A stretch of 64,000 nt of DNA from Plectrocnemia conspersa (GCA_009617715.1 VTFK01000222.1:62001-126000), one strand, 5' to 3'; shown: positions 35,191 through 48,721, counted from the first letter of the stretch. The notes: generated by a model not told the origin, from the sequence alone. Translations and numbers: made by a program.

Positions 35191-38130
35191 GTTGGGTATA
35201 TAACGAAAAGAACTCCAATGATGAAATTAAAGTTCGCTTCAAAGAAGCCAGTTTTTTAATTTGATGGAGATGACAGCTAAAGAAGTGTTTTGTGCAGTTA
35301 AAGACCAAGATAAATATTTGGACATAATCAAATAGGTGCTCGTCAACATTTGGAATCGGAAAAAAACAGTAGAAGAAAAAGATATACTTATATGATAAAG
35401 TACACTTTTTTCAGCATTGACAGATCGTGAAATATTACCATTTAAATTAAGTTTTTTATGGGCCATATTGTATAAGAATGTTTGTGTATACGTAATATAT
35501 AATACTTTGTCTATGCTTTACTGCATGTCATACGATAGTATGCTGTAATGTATACGAGTCGAGACCGAAATGTCACTTTTATCAACTGAACATATTCGGA
35601 TCGGACGATGTTGTCAACGGTTGGTTTACGTTCAGGACTATTTAATGTAACGAATTCATTTTATTATACATTAGCAACAAATTTAATAGGAAAACACCCA
35701 AAGAACATGTAAATCTATATATAATTAAAATATATTATTTTCGTAAAATTTTTATCAATTTTTCAATGTGATTTTGTGTATAATTTATTTTTTATTATTG
35801 TATTGTAATGGTTTTAAATTCAATTTAAGTTTATACATATTTAGTAAGCATGAGTTTTTAATTAAAAAAATATTTTTTTACTTTAAAGTGGCTTTATTTA
35901 ATAAAAATATCGATACAATTATTTTTCTAGCACAAATAGCTTTTTTAATTAAATTCATTGCTCTTTTTAAGCGTAATTTTTTACTTGCATCAAGTATTAA
36001 GAACACTTATCATATGTAAAAAATTTCGCTGATTTTATATATGTTATTATTTTTTAAATAAGTCGATTTTATGCAACTTATTCTTTTTGGAAAAAAATAC
36101 TATAATTTTGTTACTAAACAAAACAACGATAATCTGATATTTGACTTTTAACAAGAAACGATGTTTAATTTTTTTTATTAAAAATATTCTCTGACAAAAG
36201 ATTTATTTTCGTATATTATATGTACACGCTTAAATCAATAGAGGATCATCACACTTTATTTCGAACGGGTAAAAACATTGGTTTAAGTATTACTTTGTAT
36301 ACAAGTAATTTGTCTTTCTGGCAAAAGTCTGAAACTCTAGCCTATAAATAACATTATAAGAATATATTTTTTTTAAGACGGAGGTTGAGAAAATTTCTAT
36401 TTTTCACCTTCAAAAATAAGCTTATCGCAAAATTTTACACGTTAAAAAAATATATGCGAAAAGTTTCAAATCTCTGTTGCAAAGTCTTGCGAGTATTCGC
36501 ATTATAATGGGTCGCCAACAGCTGTTTGATCTACCGACCCCAGTTACTGTCACCCGATAGCCCCAGGCCTTGGAATATCCCTAAAATCCACAAACAGGAG
36601 ACGAGGGTTTCCCAAACGGGAAACGACTCCTCTGTAAACACTGAAAACATACAGAATATCGATACACTCACGAGAACCTATCAAATTTCCACATATTTCT
36701 CGAGGCTAAGGCGAATTTCTTCGATGTAGCCAAAGACGACGTAAATACACGCTCTTCCTATATTATACGTATTATATTATCAAACATACATACATAACTT
36801 TATATTTACATACAGATAATACAAATTCAGATAATATTCCAATATATGTATATTTCTAAATTAACGATACCATGAAAATGCATGACCTAAATAGGCCTTT
36901 TAAAACCAAATTCAAAATTAATGAGATACATAAATTTATATTGTTTATCATAGTATTAAGCAAAATGAATAAATATGTGAATAAAACTGTAGTAAATATA
37001 ACGTTTATTAATATAAATATTTCATGTCTATTTCTCTTCATATTTAACTTTGTAGCAAAAAGACAGAATAATTAATGTGGTCGCAATGCTATATTTATTA
37101 TTTCATCCCAAATTAAAGGTCCTATTAAAATATTTTGATAGTGTATTCCTTTTATTTCTAAACAAAGTAAATATTTAATAGTAACTGTATACACATTTTA
37201 TATGTTTAAGTATTTTAACCGGTAGTTTAAAACCTATAAAGACTTTAATTTTAGCCTACCCTTTCATTATAATTTAAGTTCAATGCAATTTAAGCCTTCC
37301 GCATTATCTTGACTCCCCCATAAACCGTTTTCCTAGATCAGAGCTGTTTAATATATGGGAAACGACCGAAATTTGGGTCGCTAAACAACATTGAACGGCT
37401 TTAAATTTATGTCAAGTATTTTATATATTTTTCTAGTAAAATAAATTATGTAACACTTTCAACGCGGTAATTAAACATTTTAAATTAAAATTATTTCTTG
37501 GTAAGATAAAAAGGGTTAAAATATGATATTTTATTCAAGTTAAAATTTAAAAAATATTATTTTATGTAAAATATATTTATTTTAAATAACTGTTCTCTAT
37601 TTTAATAAATGAGGGTATATATAAGAATGCTACGCCGTTAAGACAAATATCCACTTATTCACATACTTTTAACCAAAAACCATCCAAAAAATAAAACTAA
37701 GTTTTCATTTGTTTTACAAATCAAAAACTGGTTTTAAATAATATGTAAATATATTTTTTTTAATTATACAAAAAAATAATTTAATAGATATTAAAATGCA
37801 CGAAAAAATAGATGTATTATATTTCGAATATTACGTTAATTATTATTTTTTGGTTTGCAGTAGATGTATGATACAAAATAAATTAAAAAAAATTTAAATA
37901 AAATATATTAAAATAGACAAAAAAATACTTAGGCAAAATTTAAAGATAATATATTTAAAATAATATAATACAAAAATATTAATAAATAAAACGATTAATC
38001 AAACGACATTGAAATTAAAAATTATAAAGATATATTTGGCAGTTAATTTATTTCATATTTTTTTTTCTTTGAATCTTTGCTTCTTCCTTAGCGATCTAAA
38101 TTTTCAGATCGAACACTAAAATTTAATGTT
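35191..38130. other. AT-rich spacer with two weak islands
   Basis: 35540-35660 and 36510-36760 are GC-richer. The second contains CGACCCCAGTTACTGTCACC and a 67-codon frame without a domain. The remaining sequence, including 37400-38100, is very AT-rich and featureless. Confidence 0.45.
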
Positions 38131-39340
38131 TACAATCTGTCCCTTTAAATAATAATGTTGATTGTAAAAGTACTACCTAAAAAGTAGGTGCTTTTGAAGG
38201 CAATGTTCCGCTTATTTTATTTCTTAAATTAAATGTATTTAAAAGGGCCAAAAGAACTTTTCACCTGATATACATTAATACATACATCTAAAACAGTTGT
38301 AGTTTAGTTCAGATTCATTATTGATGGACAATTATCTAGAACTGTTTGCCATCTTTCAGGCAATTTTTCGATTCCCGCTTTATAAGAATTTGGTGGTTTC
38401 GAATTAAAATACGAATTTAAATGTTTTGCGACTTTTCAGATTTTCAAATTTTTTGTCCCTAAATGAATGTTCCATAGATCTAAAGAGATAAAAATCAGAA
38501 GGAGCGAGGTCTGGCGAATATGAAGGATGCTTCAATATTGCAAAATTTAAATTTAATATTTTTTCACTGGTCATCTTTGCACTGTGAGGGCGCGCGTTGT
38601 CGTGTAACAGAATCACTCCTTTTCGGTTTATCAAATTCGGACGTTTCACTTTTAATTTCTCATTCAATCTATCGAGTTGTTGACAATACACTTCTGCAGT
38701 TATCGTATCACCCGGTTTTAACAGTTCATAATATCCCACCATACACACAATAGGACCTTGCGAAGGGTGAGGCCGGGCTTAGGGGTCGGAACTGGTACTT
38801 CGTTCTTTAAAATCCGTTGTTTTTTTCGCACCACCTTGTCGTATACTATCCACTTTTCGTCACTAGTCACAATTTGATCCAAATATAGGTGAATTCAGTT
38901 TCTTGACAACAGTGAATCGCACCTGTTCATCCGCTCCTCTTTGCTATTACTGAAAGCGCATGGGGAACCCAAACACCCCTTCGATTAGTTTTGCCGATTT
39001 TTTTATGTGTTCTTGCACTGTAGATCACGGAGCAGCAAGTTTTTGGGATTAATTCTCGATACTTTGACGAAGATCTGACTCCAAAATGACCTTCAGCAGT
39101 TCATCGTTGAATTTTTAAGGTCGTCCTGATTTCGGAGCGTTTGTTAAGGTCCTATCGCCAGATTTAAATCGCCGGAACCAAAACTCCATAAATTTCAATA
39201 ATGGTTTTAGCTGCCTTAGTTGCTTTCCAGCCTTGATCGAAAAAAAAAGTAGTATGCAATGCCGCATGTGTTGTTCGGTTGCTTCTGGTTTGCTTATTAT
39301 ACCCTTAAGAATAAAAAAATATTTATGGCGCAAAACAGAA
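38131..39340 (-). pseudogene. mariner transposase pseudogene (D,D34D)
   Basis: The minus strand gives, in order but in several frames, the N-terminal HTH region (39333-39115; ends WFRRFKSGD...PKSGRP) and FNDELLKVILESDLRQS. Next come SDEKWIVYDKVVRKKQ (first catalytic Asp), PVPTPKPGLTLRKVLLCVWWD, and from 38748 LLHDNARPH (second Asp) and YSPDLAPSDFYLF (third Asp). Exactly 34 residues separate the last two Asp residues, the mariner signature. Several frameshifts and stops make it dead. The 3' flank 38131-38330 recurs alone at 19443-19635. Clean terminal inverted repeats were not resolved. Confidence 0.94.
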
Positions 39341-39645
39341 AGCCGAGAAACAATACTACAGAAAAAAACTTACGAAGATGCTCACTCCACCGTGTCCAGG
39401 GACAAACTGATCTCAAACAAGAAATGTAAGAAAATGGAATCTTTTCCGGTACCCCTAATATATTCCTTATTATTATTTTTTCCGGAGTCAAGCTCCTCAA
39501 GAAGAACGGCCCCCGAGAATTTGTCTTCTCTCCTCTCCCTCTTGGCAGGCCTGGATATAAGTGTACAAGCTTACTTAGTGATTTAGAATTTGGATATAAA
39601 CGGGAATGGGAAACCATAAAAGCATTGTTATAAATATAATCCTCC
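39341..39645. other. Unclassified segment between mariner and RT remnants
   Basis: GC-richer sequence; a 116-codon minus frame (39297-39647) ends in a hydrophobic stretch. It overlaps the mariner N-terminus and has no recognised homology. It could be a third transposon's remnant. Confidence 0.3.
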
Positions 39646-39790
39646 AATGAAGAAAATATTTGCTATATTGCTTTAGAAAAAGCATTTGATAGAGTATATG
39701 TTAAATTGATAGATACACTATAATACATCAAAATAGATAAAACAGATATATAAGAATGAAAAATCCTAAGAAAGATTTCCTAAACCAAAT
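39646..39790 (+). pseudogene. LINE reverse-transcriptase fragment
   Basis: The plus strand reads NEENICYIALEKAFDRVYVKLIDTL, a stop, then YIKIDKTDI. This is the first conserved RT block (the 'F/L-D-Y-x-K-A-F-D-x-V' motif with its following helix) of a non-LTR retrotransposon. The key Asp of the block is replaced (IALEKAFD instead of IDxEKAFD). Stops follow within 50 bp. Too short for a clade call. Confidence 0.75.
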
Positions 39791-40109
39791 TATAAAAGAA
39801 ATGTAATATATTGCCTTAGAAAATTTAGAATGCATATGACGCTAATATGCTTCAAAAAATACAATATGGTAATACGAACTACTAGTTTATCTGTGAATCT
39901 ATTTTTTATTCCATCATTATAAAAAAAATGGTAAATTTCTTAATTAGTCTGTATTTATTCTGTGAGACCTTAAATGATTAATTGTAATTTTTTGTAGCAC
40001 ATTATCTAATATAATTTTTCAAAAAAAAACTAGTATAAGATCTCCTTTTACATCTTGTTGTATTATATTTATGGAAAATATATTTTTGTATTTCTTTATT
40101 TTCATAGGA
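39791..40109. other. AT-rich spacer
   Basis: May hold further decayed LINE sequence, but no motif is readable. Confidence 0.4.
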
Positions 40110-40620
40110 ATTGCTTACCAATGGGCAAAGTTATCGCATCCACTTGCACATAGTTTATTCTGTGACTGACAAACAACAGCGTTGGCTGATACGATTCACC
40201 AAATATTTGCTTTGTATACTTCAGAGATAGTTAAATAATAATATGAGAATGCTAATGCATCCGAAATCCTGTTTGTTGTTTAGTAGGATTAACGGACACA
40301 CGGTGTTTGCGTTCGTTGGTATCAAGATTTCAGCGCGAATTGAACGTGTGTCACATGGTTGTCGTAGGTGCCGGTATGTGGTGGTACACATAGTGGGTAC
40401 TACCTTCAAGTACCACATGGGGTCGTAATAACCCATATTGGAACGGAAAATTTAATGTACGACTGGTCGTAACCGGCAACGGCCACTTACCAAACGAAAA
40501 ACTAAGCGAAAATGCTCGTTTTTCAATAGTAAACTTCGCCAATGCCTCGGGCACTGCAAGGAATCTCAGGAGTGGATAGAGAGCGGCACGGGTGCTGATT
40601 TAAGCACTATTTTGCCTTTT
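40110..40620. other. GC-rich island
   Basis: Complex sequence including GTAGGTGCCGGTATGTGG near 40365, a TACCACATGG/GGTACTACC near-inverted pair around 40398-40420, and CGGCAACGGCCACTTACC. Open frames on each strand are unrecognised. Candidate regulatory element. Confidence 0.4.
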
Positions 40621-42999
40621 AAAAATGTTGTAATAAACGTCTAATATTTTATAAAAATCAAGTGTTATAAATTACTATATTATATAACAAAATTAAATTA
40701 AAATAATAAGGTGTGATACATTTTAAGCTGCGTACAATTTATTATGTACATGTACAGTATTAAATCATCTATCTATAATATATATATAAAGGGGAGTTTT
40801 ATTTTTTGTCAAGCCTTTAAATCAAACCTCAACACTGAATTTGTATAAAGGCTTTGTGAATAAATGGCGTGTATGCAAAAAATGATATTGCTATTTTAAA
40901 TAGCGTTTTAAAATTATTGCCCATTTTCATCATATTAATAATTACAATTTATTCATAAAACATGTATAAATAATTCAATTTGAATTTAAATTTAAAATGT
41001 AAAATAAGCCTCTTTATTCAGTATCAACAATTAAATAAAATTAAGAATTAACGAACTGAATTATTAAATCGTCCAGACTATATTAGCACATATAATTAAT
41101 TAAAACCTTTCGCTGAACACTGAAGGGTAATTTATATTATTTATTATACATGTTTAAAACCTCTGAATACTGCCGAGCTTCGAGGTCAAACGTATACATA
41201 AGTACGTGCTATACTTACTTGTAAAAGCAAAATTACAGTTTATTGAAAGTTCTTACCAAACTAATATATTTCACACATTTATCACTAAAAGTTGAATGCG
41301 GTGTGTTTGATACGGTGTTAATGTTGTAGCACAGCATTTCTAAGGGTTTGCAACTTATATAAACGAAAGTGATTTTATGGTATAATTTAAAATTAGTTAA
41401 TCTTAATAATCGATACATAGTTAATACACTAAAAAAATTATTATTAGATAATTAAAATACTACTCCAAAAAATAATAATATAAAGTATATTCGGTACTTA
41501 TAGCAAAAATGAATTTGATACACTACTTTAGTTTGCAATATCTTTGCTTTCCATAATATAAAATTTATTAAAATTCACCAACGAAATTGAGGTTTTTGAC
41601 AGGCATCCAATTTCGTGTAATAATATAGACAGTTTCTTAAAAAAACTGAAAGATTTAAAATATACAATATATAATACGATACATTTATAAGCTTCGATAC
41701 TGAATATAAAAAAAATAATTGTTACTCGTTGTTTCAAGAAAACCTTTGAAATCGATTAGCTTTATATACTATGTATAATAACTCAAACTGTTTTTGTTCA
41801 AACAATTAGCTTTAATTAAAATTGTAAGGTTGTTTTTATTCAAACAATGCTTTAAAATTATATTTTTGAGTATAAACTTAAAAAAAATATTTTTATTTGT
41901 ATTATTGCGCTAAACAATAATGTACTTTATAGTATAAAAAAAATTTTTTTGTGTCAGCTAAACAAAAGCTTCAACAAAAATCGATAAATATTTTATTAGG
42001 GACTAAGTATTAAGAAAACTTTACAAAAAGTATCTACAACAATTTTACAAATATTCCATTTTAAAATTTATGTACTGTTGAATGTTAATTAATTTAATTT
42101 GTTTGTAACAATATGTAGCTTATCGTCTAAGGAGATATTAAATATCACATATTTTTAAGCTTTAAAATTAGTTATCTGGCAATTTATTGTAATTATCGAT
42201 AAAAAAAACAAAAATGAATGTGACGAGATATTTAAATTATATAACGAGAGGAATAAAAGTAGTAGTCAAAAATGACGTTAAAATTTAAGGTAAGATAATG
42301 AATTAGCGGTATGACGCTAAAATTTCGTTTTCAGCAAAAAATACGATTTTAAATATATTTTATTTGTTATTAAATATATTTTTTTATTGATGATTAAAAG
42401 AAAAGTGGCAAAATAAGAAGCAAATACATGTAAAAAAGCATTGATATTAAAACACCAGTAAGTAAAACCTGCAAAAATTACTAACTAATATTGGTGATGC
42501 AATAAAGCTTATTTTATAAAAAAAAAAGTCGATCACAGATATAAATAAGCTATGTTGGAGTAAGAAAACCATAAGAATTATTGTTTTCTCACATATTTAT
42601 ACGCTGCAAAAAAACACTCTTTACTTATTTATTCCGGCTTGAACTCGCTATCAGTGAAGCTCGCACAAAATAAACACAGACGATTTAGATATCTTTGTCG
42701 ATAAAACAGCAAAGCAGCCTTTTCATGCCAATCGTTAGATTTGGTCCAGCCTAGCTATCACTTTTTTTTGCCAGAAGTTTTGACAAATTATGGACGCAGT
42801 ATCTATAATACATATCAATATTAATTTATTGCACAAATTTGTAGTCTTGTAACGAAAAAAAAAAATATATTTTTTAAAACCAAAAATTACGTTTATTTTA
42901 GGGTTTCATAATTTAGATACAAATATCCTTAAATATCGTATAATATTTTACAGTCTAATTATTTTTATTCTTTTTAAAGTCCCCTATTTATTATATAAA
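40621..42999. other. AT-rich spacer
   Basis: Over 2 kb of AT-rich sequence. GC is slightly higher at 41160-41340 and 42630-42780, with no domain or repeat recognised. Confidence 0.5.
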
Positions 43000-43840
43000 T
43001 CTTTTTATTTTATTTTATTTTATTAATTTATTTAGCTTAATAGCTAATCTTTACATCTAACAAATTTAGTAAATATATATAAAAATATATAAAAAATACA
43101 TAACAGAAATAAAAAATAAAAATATACAATAATAAAGACTTAATATTATAATTTATTTCTATATGTATGAAGGTGTTTTTTTATTCCATTTATGAAACCC
43201 GTTATATTTTTGCTGTTTCGGATTTCTCTTGGAAGACTATTATATAAATCAAAACCTCCGTACATAATTCCCCTAGCCGTATTCGTTTTCTTATACTGAA
43301 TTATCTTTAAATTTTCTCTATTTCTAGTATTATATTTATCTACATCTTTATTTCTTATTAAATACTTATTAAAATATTCTGGTAACATATTATTTTCTAA
43401 CTTATATATAAATACTAAAACATTCATACTCAATATTTCTTGAACATTCAACCATTCTAATCTATCAATCATACTTTTTTACAATTAGTTAATCTATTTT
43501 TTATTTAAGATTACTCTCATTGCCCTATTTTGTAATTTTTGCAACATTTGTTTGTCTAATTTATTTAACATATTTAATAGTGTTGCACAATAATTAAAAT
43601 GGGGCAATATTATACTATTGTAAATTTTTTTTTTGTATTTATACTTAATATATTTCTTAATCTAGATAATAAACCTATTTTTCTACTATTATTTTTTATA
43701 ATATGTAATTACAATGTTCTTTAAAATTTAATTTTGTATCAACAATTACTCCTAAATATTTTATATTATCCACTATTTCTATACTAAAATTATTTATTAC
43801 TATTTTGGTACTATTATCTATATATTTTTATGTTATATAT
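43000..43840 (-). pseudogene. LINE retrotransposon, 5'-truncated (RT thumb to C-terminus)
   Basis: On the minus strand, from about 43830, several frames successively give NIKYLGVIVDTKLNF, RKIGLLSRLRN, IILPHFNYCATLL and QMLQKLQNRAMRVIL. In a clean frame (43472-43146) follow VLVFIYKLENNMLP, YNTRNRENL and DLYNSLPREIRNS. This order is typical of the C-terminal end of CR1/L2/Jockey-group polymerases. At least three frameshifts interrupt it. The 3' tail is the AATAAAATAAAATA-like repeat at 43005-43025 (minus sense). It is unrelated in sequence to the LINE fragment at 31.6-32.6 kb. Confidence 0.9.
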
Positions 43841-44779
43841 TTTTATTTTTTATATATAATATCTAAGCAACTTCTTGTAAGGGAAAATATCCTCGTTAAA
43901 AAATGATTTCATTTCATTCCTGCTTACAAACTTATTTTTTATCTTATATAATTCTTATGCAAAACACTATTTTTTTATCAATATACTTATAAAATATGTA
44001 TATAAATTACTGGTTCTAAACTAATTTGTATTACAGACTTTTTAATTATTATTATAAAACCTTTTACAAATAGAAATTTGATTTTTTAATTGATTTCTAT
44101 ACTATACACACTTTCAATCGTCTATTATGGAATATTTAAAATATATTACTTAGTCAAAAATAGTTACATTATTACAAAAATAAGGTAGTACTATATAACA
44201 GTTTCGAAATCTTAAATGGTTTAGTCCCAACTCATTCTGAGGTGAGTTTTATTTGTTCATCACTAAATAATATTGATGTGGTATGTCATAAAATCATTTG
44301 CTATCTGTATATAATGTAAACAGCATTGAATTTTCTATAGGTTATAATTTAAGAAGCATGTGTTTATTAAAAGTTAGTCTTAAGATTTTAAAGAGATACT
44401 TTATATTATAAATAACAATCCTTTAGAGCCTAAGGGATTGTAACATCATAAAATCTAGTTTGAGGCTTATATCACGGCATAAATATCGTCTTCTTAATAC
44501 ACGAGTGTACAAAAAAAGTCTATTTAAATAAGCAATTCGTTGTTGCTTTGCTTACTATTAAATTACGTCTGTTAATAATAATTATAACACGAATATATAA
44601 TATAAAGTGAATACCATAACAGCGTTATTAATAATAAAATTATTTAGTGCTTTGAGATTGATACGTTTGCATTATACATCTGCTGATCTCTGATTTACAC
44701 AATATTATGATGTTACATTAATTAATAAAGCAATTTGAATATTATTAACACAATAATTTTATAAAGTGATATAATCCGT
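43841..44779. other. AT-rich spacer
   Basis: AT-rich sequence with no recognisable feature. Confidence 0.5.
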
Positions 44780-45420
44780 ATTTTCATTATCCGCGCGCCC
44801 CTCGCCACCTATTAACCCATATAATCGCCACTACTGCGCGCGTAGATGTTTTTCATCTATTTTTCGCCTGGGGTCCGACACAATCACACTGTTCTGTTAA
44901 TTTAAATTTGCATGTTTCGAGAGCAAAATAGTGCAGCAGCAGCAGTTTCAGCGTCAGCAATCGAGAGTTATCTTCCCGCGGAGACAAGGCGGTGCAATGA
45001 CTTAATGCATCCACTTGCACGCGGAAGAATGCACCAGGGAGCTGGTTTAATTTCATGCAGTGCGCTCAGTTAGACGCCAGGGCTTAGAGGATGCCTCTGC
45101 AGCCTTCTAAAGCATATATACCGGCAGATACTAAGGCTTAATAAAATAGAGACTCAGCCGCGGTATCTTAATTAATGCCCGCCGCGTCGCGGATTCCTAC
45201 GGCATTCATTATTAGGACAAATAATCCTCGGCGCGATAAGCGGCCGATTGCTTGTTTATAGTCTAATCCGCTTTGCATGTGTGTATGTGTGTATGTAATT
45301 AACATACATAAATACATCAAAGTGGTAATAATAATAGTTACAAAATCCTTTAGACAAAGCGGTATGTGATTCGGTGTGGTTCGCGCTAAGACTAAGACTT
45401 CCATGGAACCTGAAAGTTTT
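44780..45420. promoter_or_regulatory. Large GC-rich island, enhancer-like
   Basis: Starts with CCGCGCGCCCCTCGCC. It holds a GCAGCAGCAGCAG run (44935-44948), CTTAATTAATGCCCGCC near 45168, TAATCC words (Bicoid/Otx-like) near 45222 and 45265, and CGATAAGCGGCCG. Two minus-strand frames are unrecognised. Candidate conserved developmental enhancer, inferred from motif content and GC contrast. Confidence 0.45.
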
Positions 45421-45719
45421 AATAGTAAAGTTTTAGAACTGATTCTTATTTAAGAATGTTATTAGCAAAAGTAGCTCTTAGTCAATATTTTATTTAGTGG
45501 AAGATCTGATGTGAAAACTATCGGTTCTAGCGAGATTCAATGAGACTCACTGAGTATGCATTGATCAACATATTTTGCATATTTAAAATTAAGTTATTCA
45601 GCTATACCGCAAAATTATCTATTAAATAAAAAAAAAATTTTCCGTAATATTAAAATAAAACAAAATTTAAAAAAAAATATAAATATTAATAAAACAATTT
45701 AATTGCTAGTAGCGACTCA
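45421..45719. other. AT-rich spacer
   Basis: AT-rich sequence with no recognisable feature. Confidence 0.5.
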
Positions 45720-46060
45720 TGAAGAAGACGCGTTATGGCAGTGTATATGTTATATATGTAACTCAATGAATATCAAAGTTAAAGACAAATCAATGAAGTT
45801 GTATATGTATGTCGATGGCTTTGTGACATTTTTTCCAACATTGTCCGGATCAAAAGTGCAGTGATCCGAAAGCAAGGAACGTCCATTGGGATCGACGTAT
45901 AAATACGCCTTCAGATTAAAGGTCTCACTCTGAGATCGGAATGCAATAAATGTCTGCTGTCGGTGTGAAACATAAAGTCACATGGTTTAGTCTAAATTTA
46001 AGCTGACTCTAAAGGTTGGTCGACGAATGGATTAAATACCCGTTGACCAAACAGTTTTTT
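45720..46060 (+). mobile_element. Candidate solo LTR / retrotransposon promoter remnant
   Basis: TATAAATA (45898-45905) is followed at a canonical 27-28 nt by TCACTC (an initiator-like word at 45925) and then by AATAAA (45945-45950). A TATA box, start site and polyadenylation signal packed within 55 bp is the hallmark of an LTR R region. The surrounding 340 bp is GC-richer than its flanks and has no coding potential. I could not fix TG...CA ends or a target duplication, so the boundaries are approximate. Confidence 0.4.
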
Positions 46061-47223
46061 TTAGATCCAAGATTGGATGTATGCTACATTACTTTATTAT
46101 TTTATACAATATATGTATGTTTAAGATATTTTTTCATTTTAAATAGTGCACAAAATTTTAAATGGTCTGCCAAATAAAAATAAATATATTAAAAAACACT
46201 TGCTGAAGATATCAAAAATCTTTGCGATTTTTAAGAAAAAAATGTAATTTAAAAACGCATAATACAGTCTATATAGAGCCTTTTATATATATTTTTTTTT
46301 TGGTTTTTCACAAATTTTCCAAGCTTATCAATTTAGTTTTTAAGCAAAAATGAACTTTAAAATCGTATTTTTTAAAGTCTAGCATTTTTTATAAATTATT
46401 AGCTAAATCAGAGTTAATATTTGTGAGTCTTTAAGCTTTTTAATTTTTTATGTTTATATAGCCTTTACAATTAGTTTTAAGTGCTAAAAAAATTGTGAAA
46501 AACCTAAGAATTATAAGAAATGTTTTATATCTATTTTAGCTTGAAACACCCGTATGAGACCTATTAATTTATAATCTTTAATGAGATTTTCAGCATTTGT
46601 GATGTTTTTATTGAACTTTACAAGTCTATATAACTCTAAAAATGAGTTGTATAGCCTGAAAAAGTTAAAAAAGATCTACAAGAATTGTAAGCATTTTATT
46701 TATTATAGATTTGTAAAGATTTTTGAGGGTTTATAAATTTTTTTTATCTATGAATTTTTGGTGCAAAATACTTGCAATTATTTTAGTTCTCAAATATTTT
46801 TCAGTGTATATAGAAGCTTTTATATGAGATTTTTATATAAAATCTCAGAAATATTTTGAAAAAGTTTTACAATATTTCAATCTAGTATTTCGCCCGGGGT
46901 TTTTTTTGCCGAACTTTTTTTATTTTTTTATAACTTGGAATAATGGCAAGCAATTATATTTTTTAATAAATTCCCTATAACTTATAAACAAATAATTATT
47001 TTTTATTGAAATTTAATATGTAGCTTTCCTATGATTTTTCGCATAAATACCTTTTGAGAATTGATCAATTAGAATATATGACGCATTCTAAATTCAGGAA
47101 TTCCACACAGATACAAAAATTTATTTATTATTGATAGAAACGTATCGCAAAAATTGCTCTTCTTTTCAGTGATCTTTTATGATTGCGATTTTAATAAAAA
47201 AAATATTTTCAATCACCCCAAAA
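46061..47223. other. AT-rich spacer
   Basis: 46280-46870 is composed of recurring short words (AAATTTT, TTTTTAAG, TATATAG) without a definable period. It may be the decayed 5' flank of the piggyBac element. Confidence 0.4.
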
Positions 47224-48300
47224 TGGAGAAAAGAGATTCAACGTTTTTGGAAAATTTTAAAGACGCGTTGTCCAACGTCTACAGTGATTGTGAATATAGT
47301 GATATATGCGAAAGTGATTCTAATTCAAGTGTTTGTTAGCATAGACCGCGTGTGATAAATTTACTTTTATCCAGTGATAGTGATATTATTCTTGAAGAAG
47401 AAAATTTGTTCCAATAAGCGATAATCAAGATTTCAAAGGTGTTTCAGGGTAACAAGTTTTTCCGAACAATAGTGGAAGCATAGAAAAAGTGTTCAATTTA
47501 TTTATTGCCGATGATTTTTTCCAAACATCTCACAAAAAAAAAAAAAAACGCACAATGGAATGATGTGACAGTAAGTGAACTGAAAATAGTCCATAAAGGG
47601 TGTCAAAACGATTATTGCTCAACGAAACCACAATCAAGACGGTAATATTTCGAAAAATTATGTCAAGAAATAGATTTAGACAAATTTTAACTTTTTTGTG
47701 TTTTGTTAATAATGCAACAATTTCAAGTAGTACAGATAGGCTGGCGAAAAGGAAACTAATTTTTGATTACTTTTTAGGCAAATTTAATAATGTTTATAAG
47801 CCAAAGCAAAACCTTTTTCTGAATGAGGGAATGATTTTATGGTTAGGTAGACTTATTTTCATATCATTATCAACCAAATATGGAATGTTGAATAGAATGA
47901 TTTGCGAATCAGATGTGCAGAAAGATTAGTAAATAAAGTGATGAATGTACTTACCCCATATCTGGACAAGTAGCACCGTGTTTATGCTGACAATTTTTAA
48001 AATTGCAAAAAACGGGACTCTGTGGAACAATCCGGGAAAATAAGGGTCTGCCAGAATCCCTGAAAAATAAGAAATTAAGGTCCGTACAGATAAAATATGG
48101 CAAAAAAGGTACACCGCGTATCGAAATTTAAAAAATAAATAAGAAAATAAATTACAGAATGAAATCTATAGACACGTGGAAGAAACCAGAACGACCAGCC
48201 TTACAATATATAAGCTTCAATGTATAATGGACTATAATATATATTTGAAAGTTGTTGATCGCACCGTTAAATGCCTAGTTACCTAATATTTTAATAAACA
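47224..48300 (+). pseudogene. piggyBac-like transposase pseudogene
   Basis: Starts at MEKRDSTFLENF and runs through an acidic N-terminal region (DSNSS, SSDSD, EEEN). It continues with WNDVTVSELK, a frameshift, then MSRNRFRQILTFLCFVNN (47600-47929), NVYKPKQNLFLNEGMILWLGR and KYGMLNRMICES. Further frames give VMNVLTPYLDK, VYADNF, KTGLCGTIRENKGLPESLKN and MDYNIYLKVVDRTVK. The order matches piggyBac transposases. The first catalytic Asp (normally in LxIDEGM) is Asn here (FLNEGM). Asp residues remain at VYADNF and VVDR. Multiple stops and frameshifts make it non-functional. TTAA-flanked ends were not found. Confidence 0.92.
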
Positions 48301-48721
48301 ATGGAATGAATAAACAAGGTAGTTTTTTTATTTATTTCAACGAGCATTGTTTAAATTCGTTCCGTGTCTAGCAAAATCTAAATCCTAATAGCAAAATTAA
48401 ATTCTAAGATTTTTTTTTGAGTAAGGCTAAAGAGTGGATGCAGAATTCAGTTGAAACTATCTATTTTAAAGTCATTTCAATGGTTTCTACCAATTTTGCC
48501 GTGCCCTTGCTGTCGATATACAAGAAAGGCTTTCGGATAAGCTCAAAAAACATTAGTAAATAAAAATAAAAAGCGGTGAAAAATATGTGAGAAGAAAATG
48601 TCATTTAGAATAAGGAAAGTGTAGCTTACATGTGCAGAGTTGTGAAATTCCTCTTCATATTAACGAATGTTTTTATACGTATCAAAATTTATTGAAATTA
48701 TGTAAATAATAAAAATTAATA
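48301..48721. other. AT-rich spacer
   Basis: Probably includes the 3' flank of the piggyBac remnant. No feature is visible. Confidence 0.4.
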
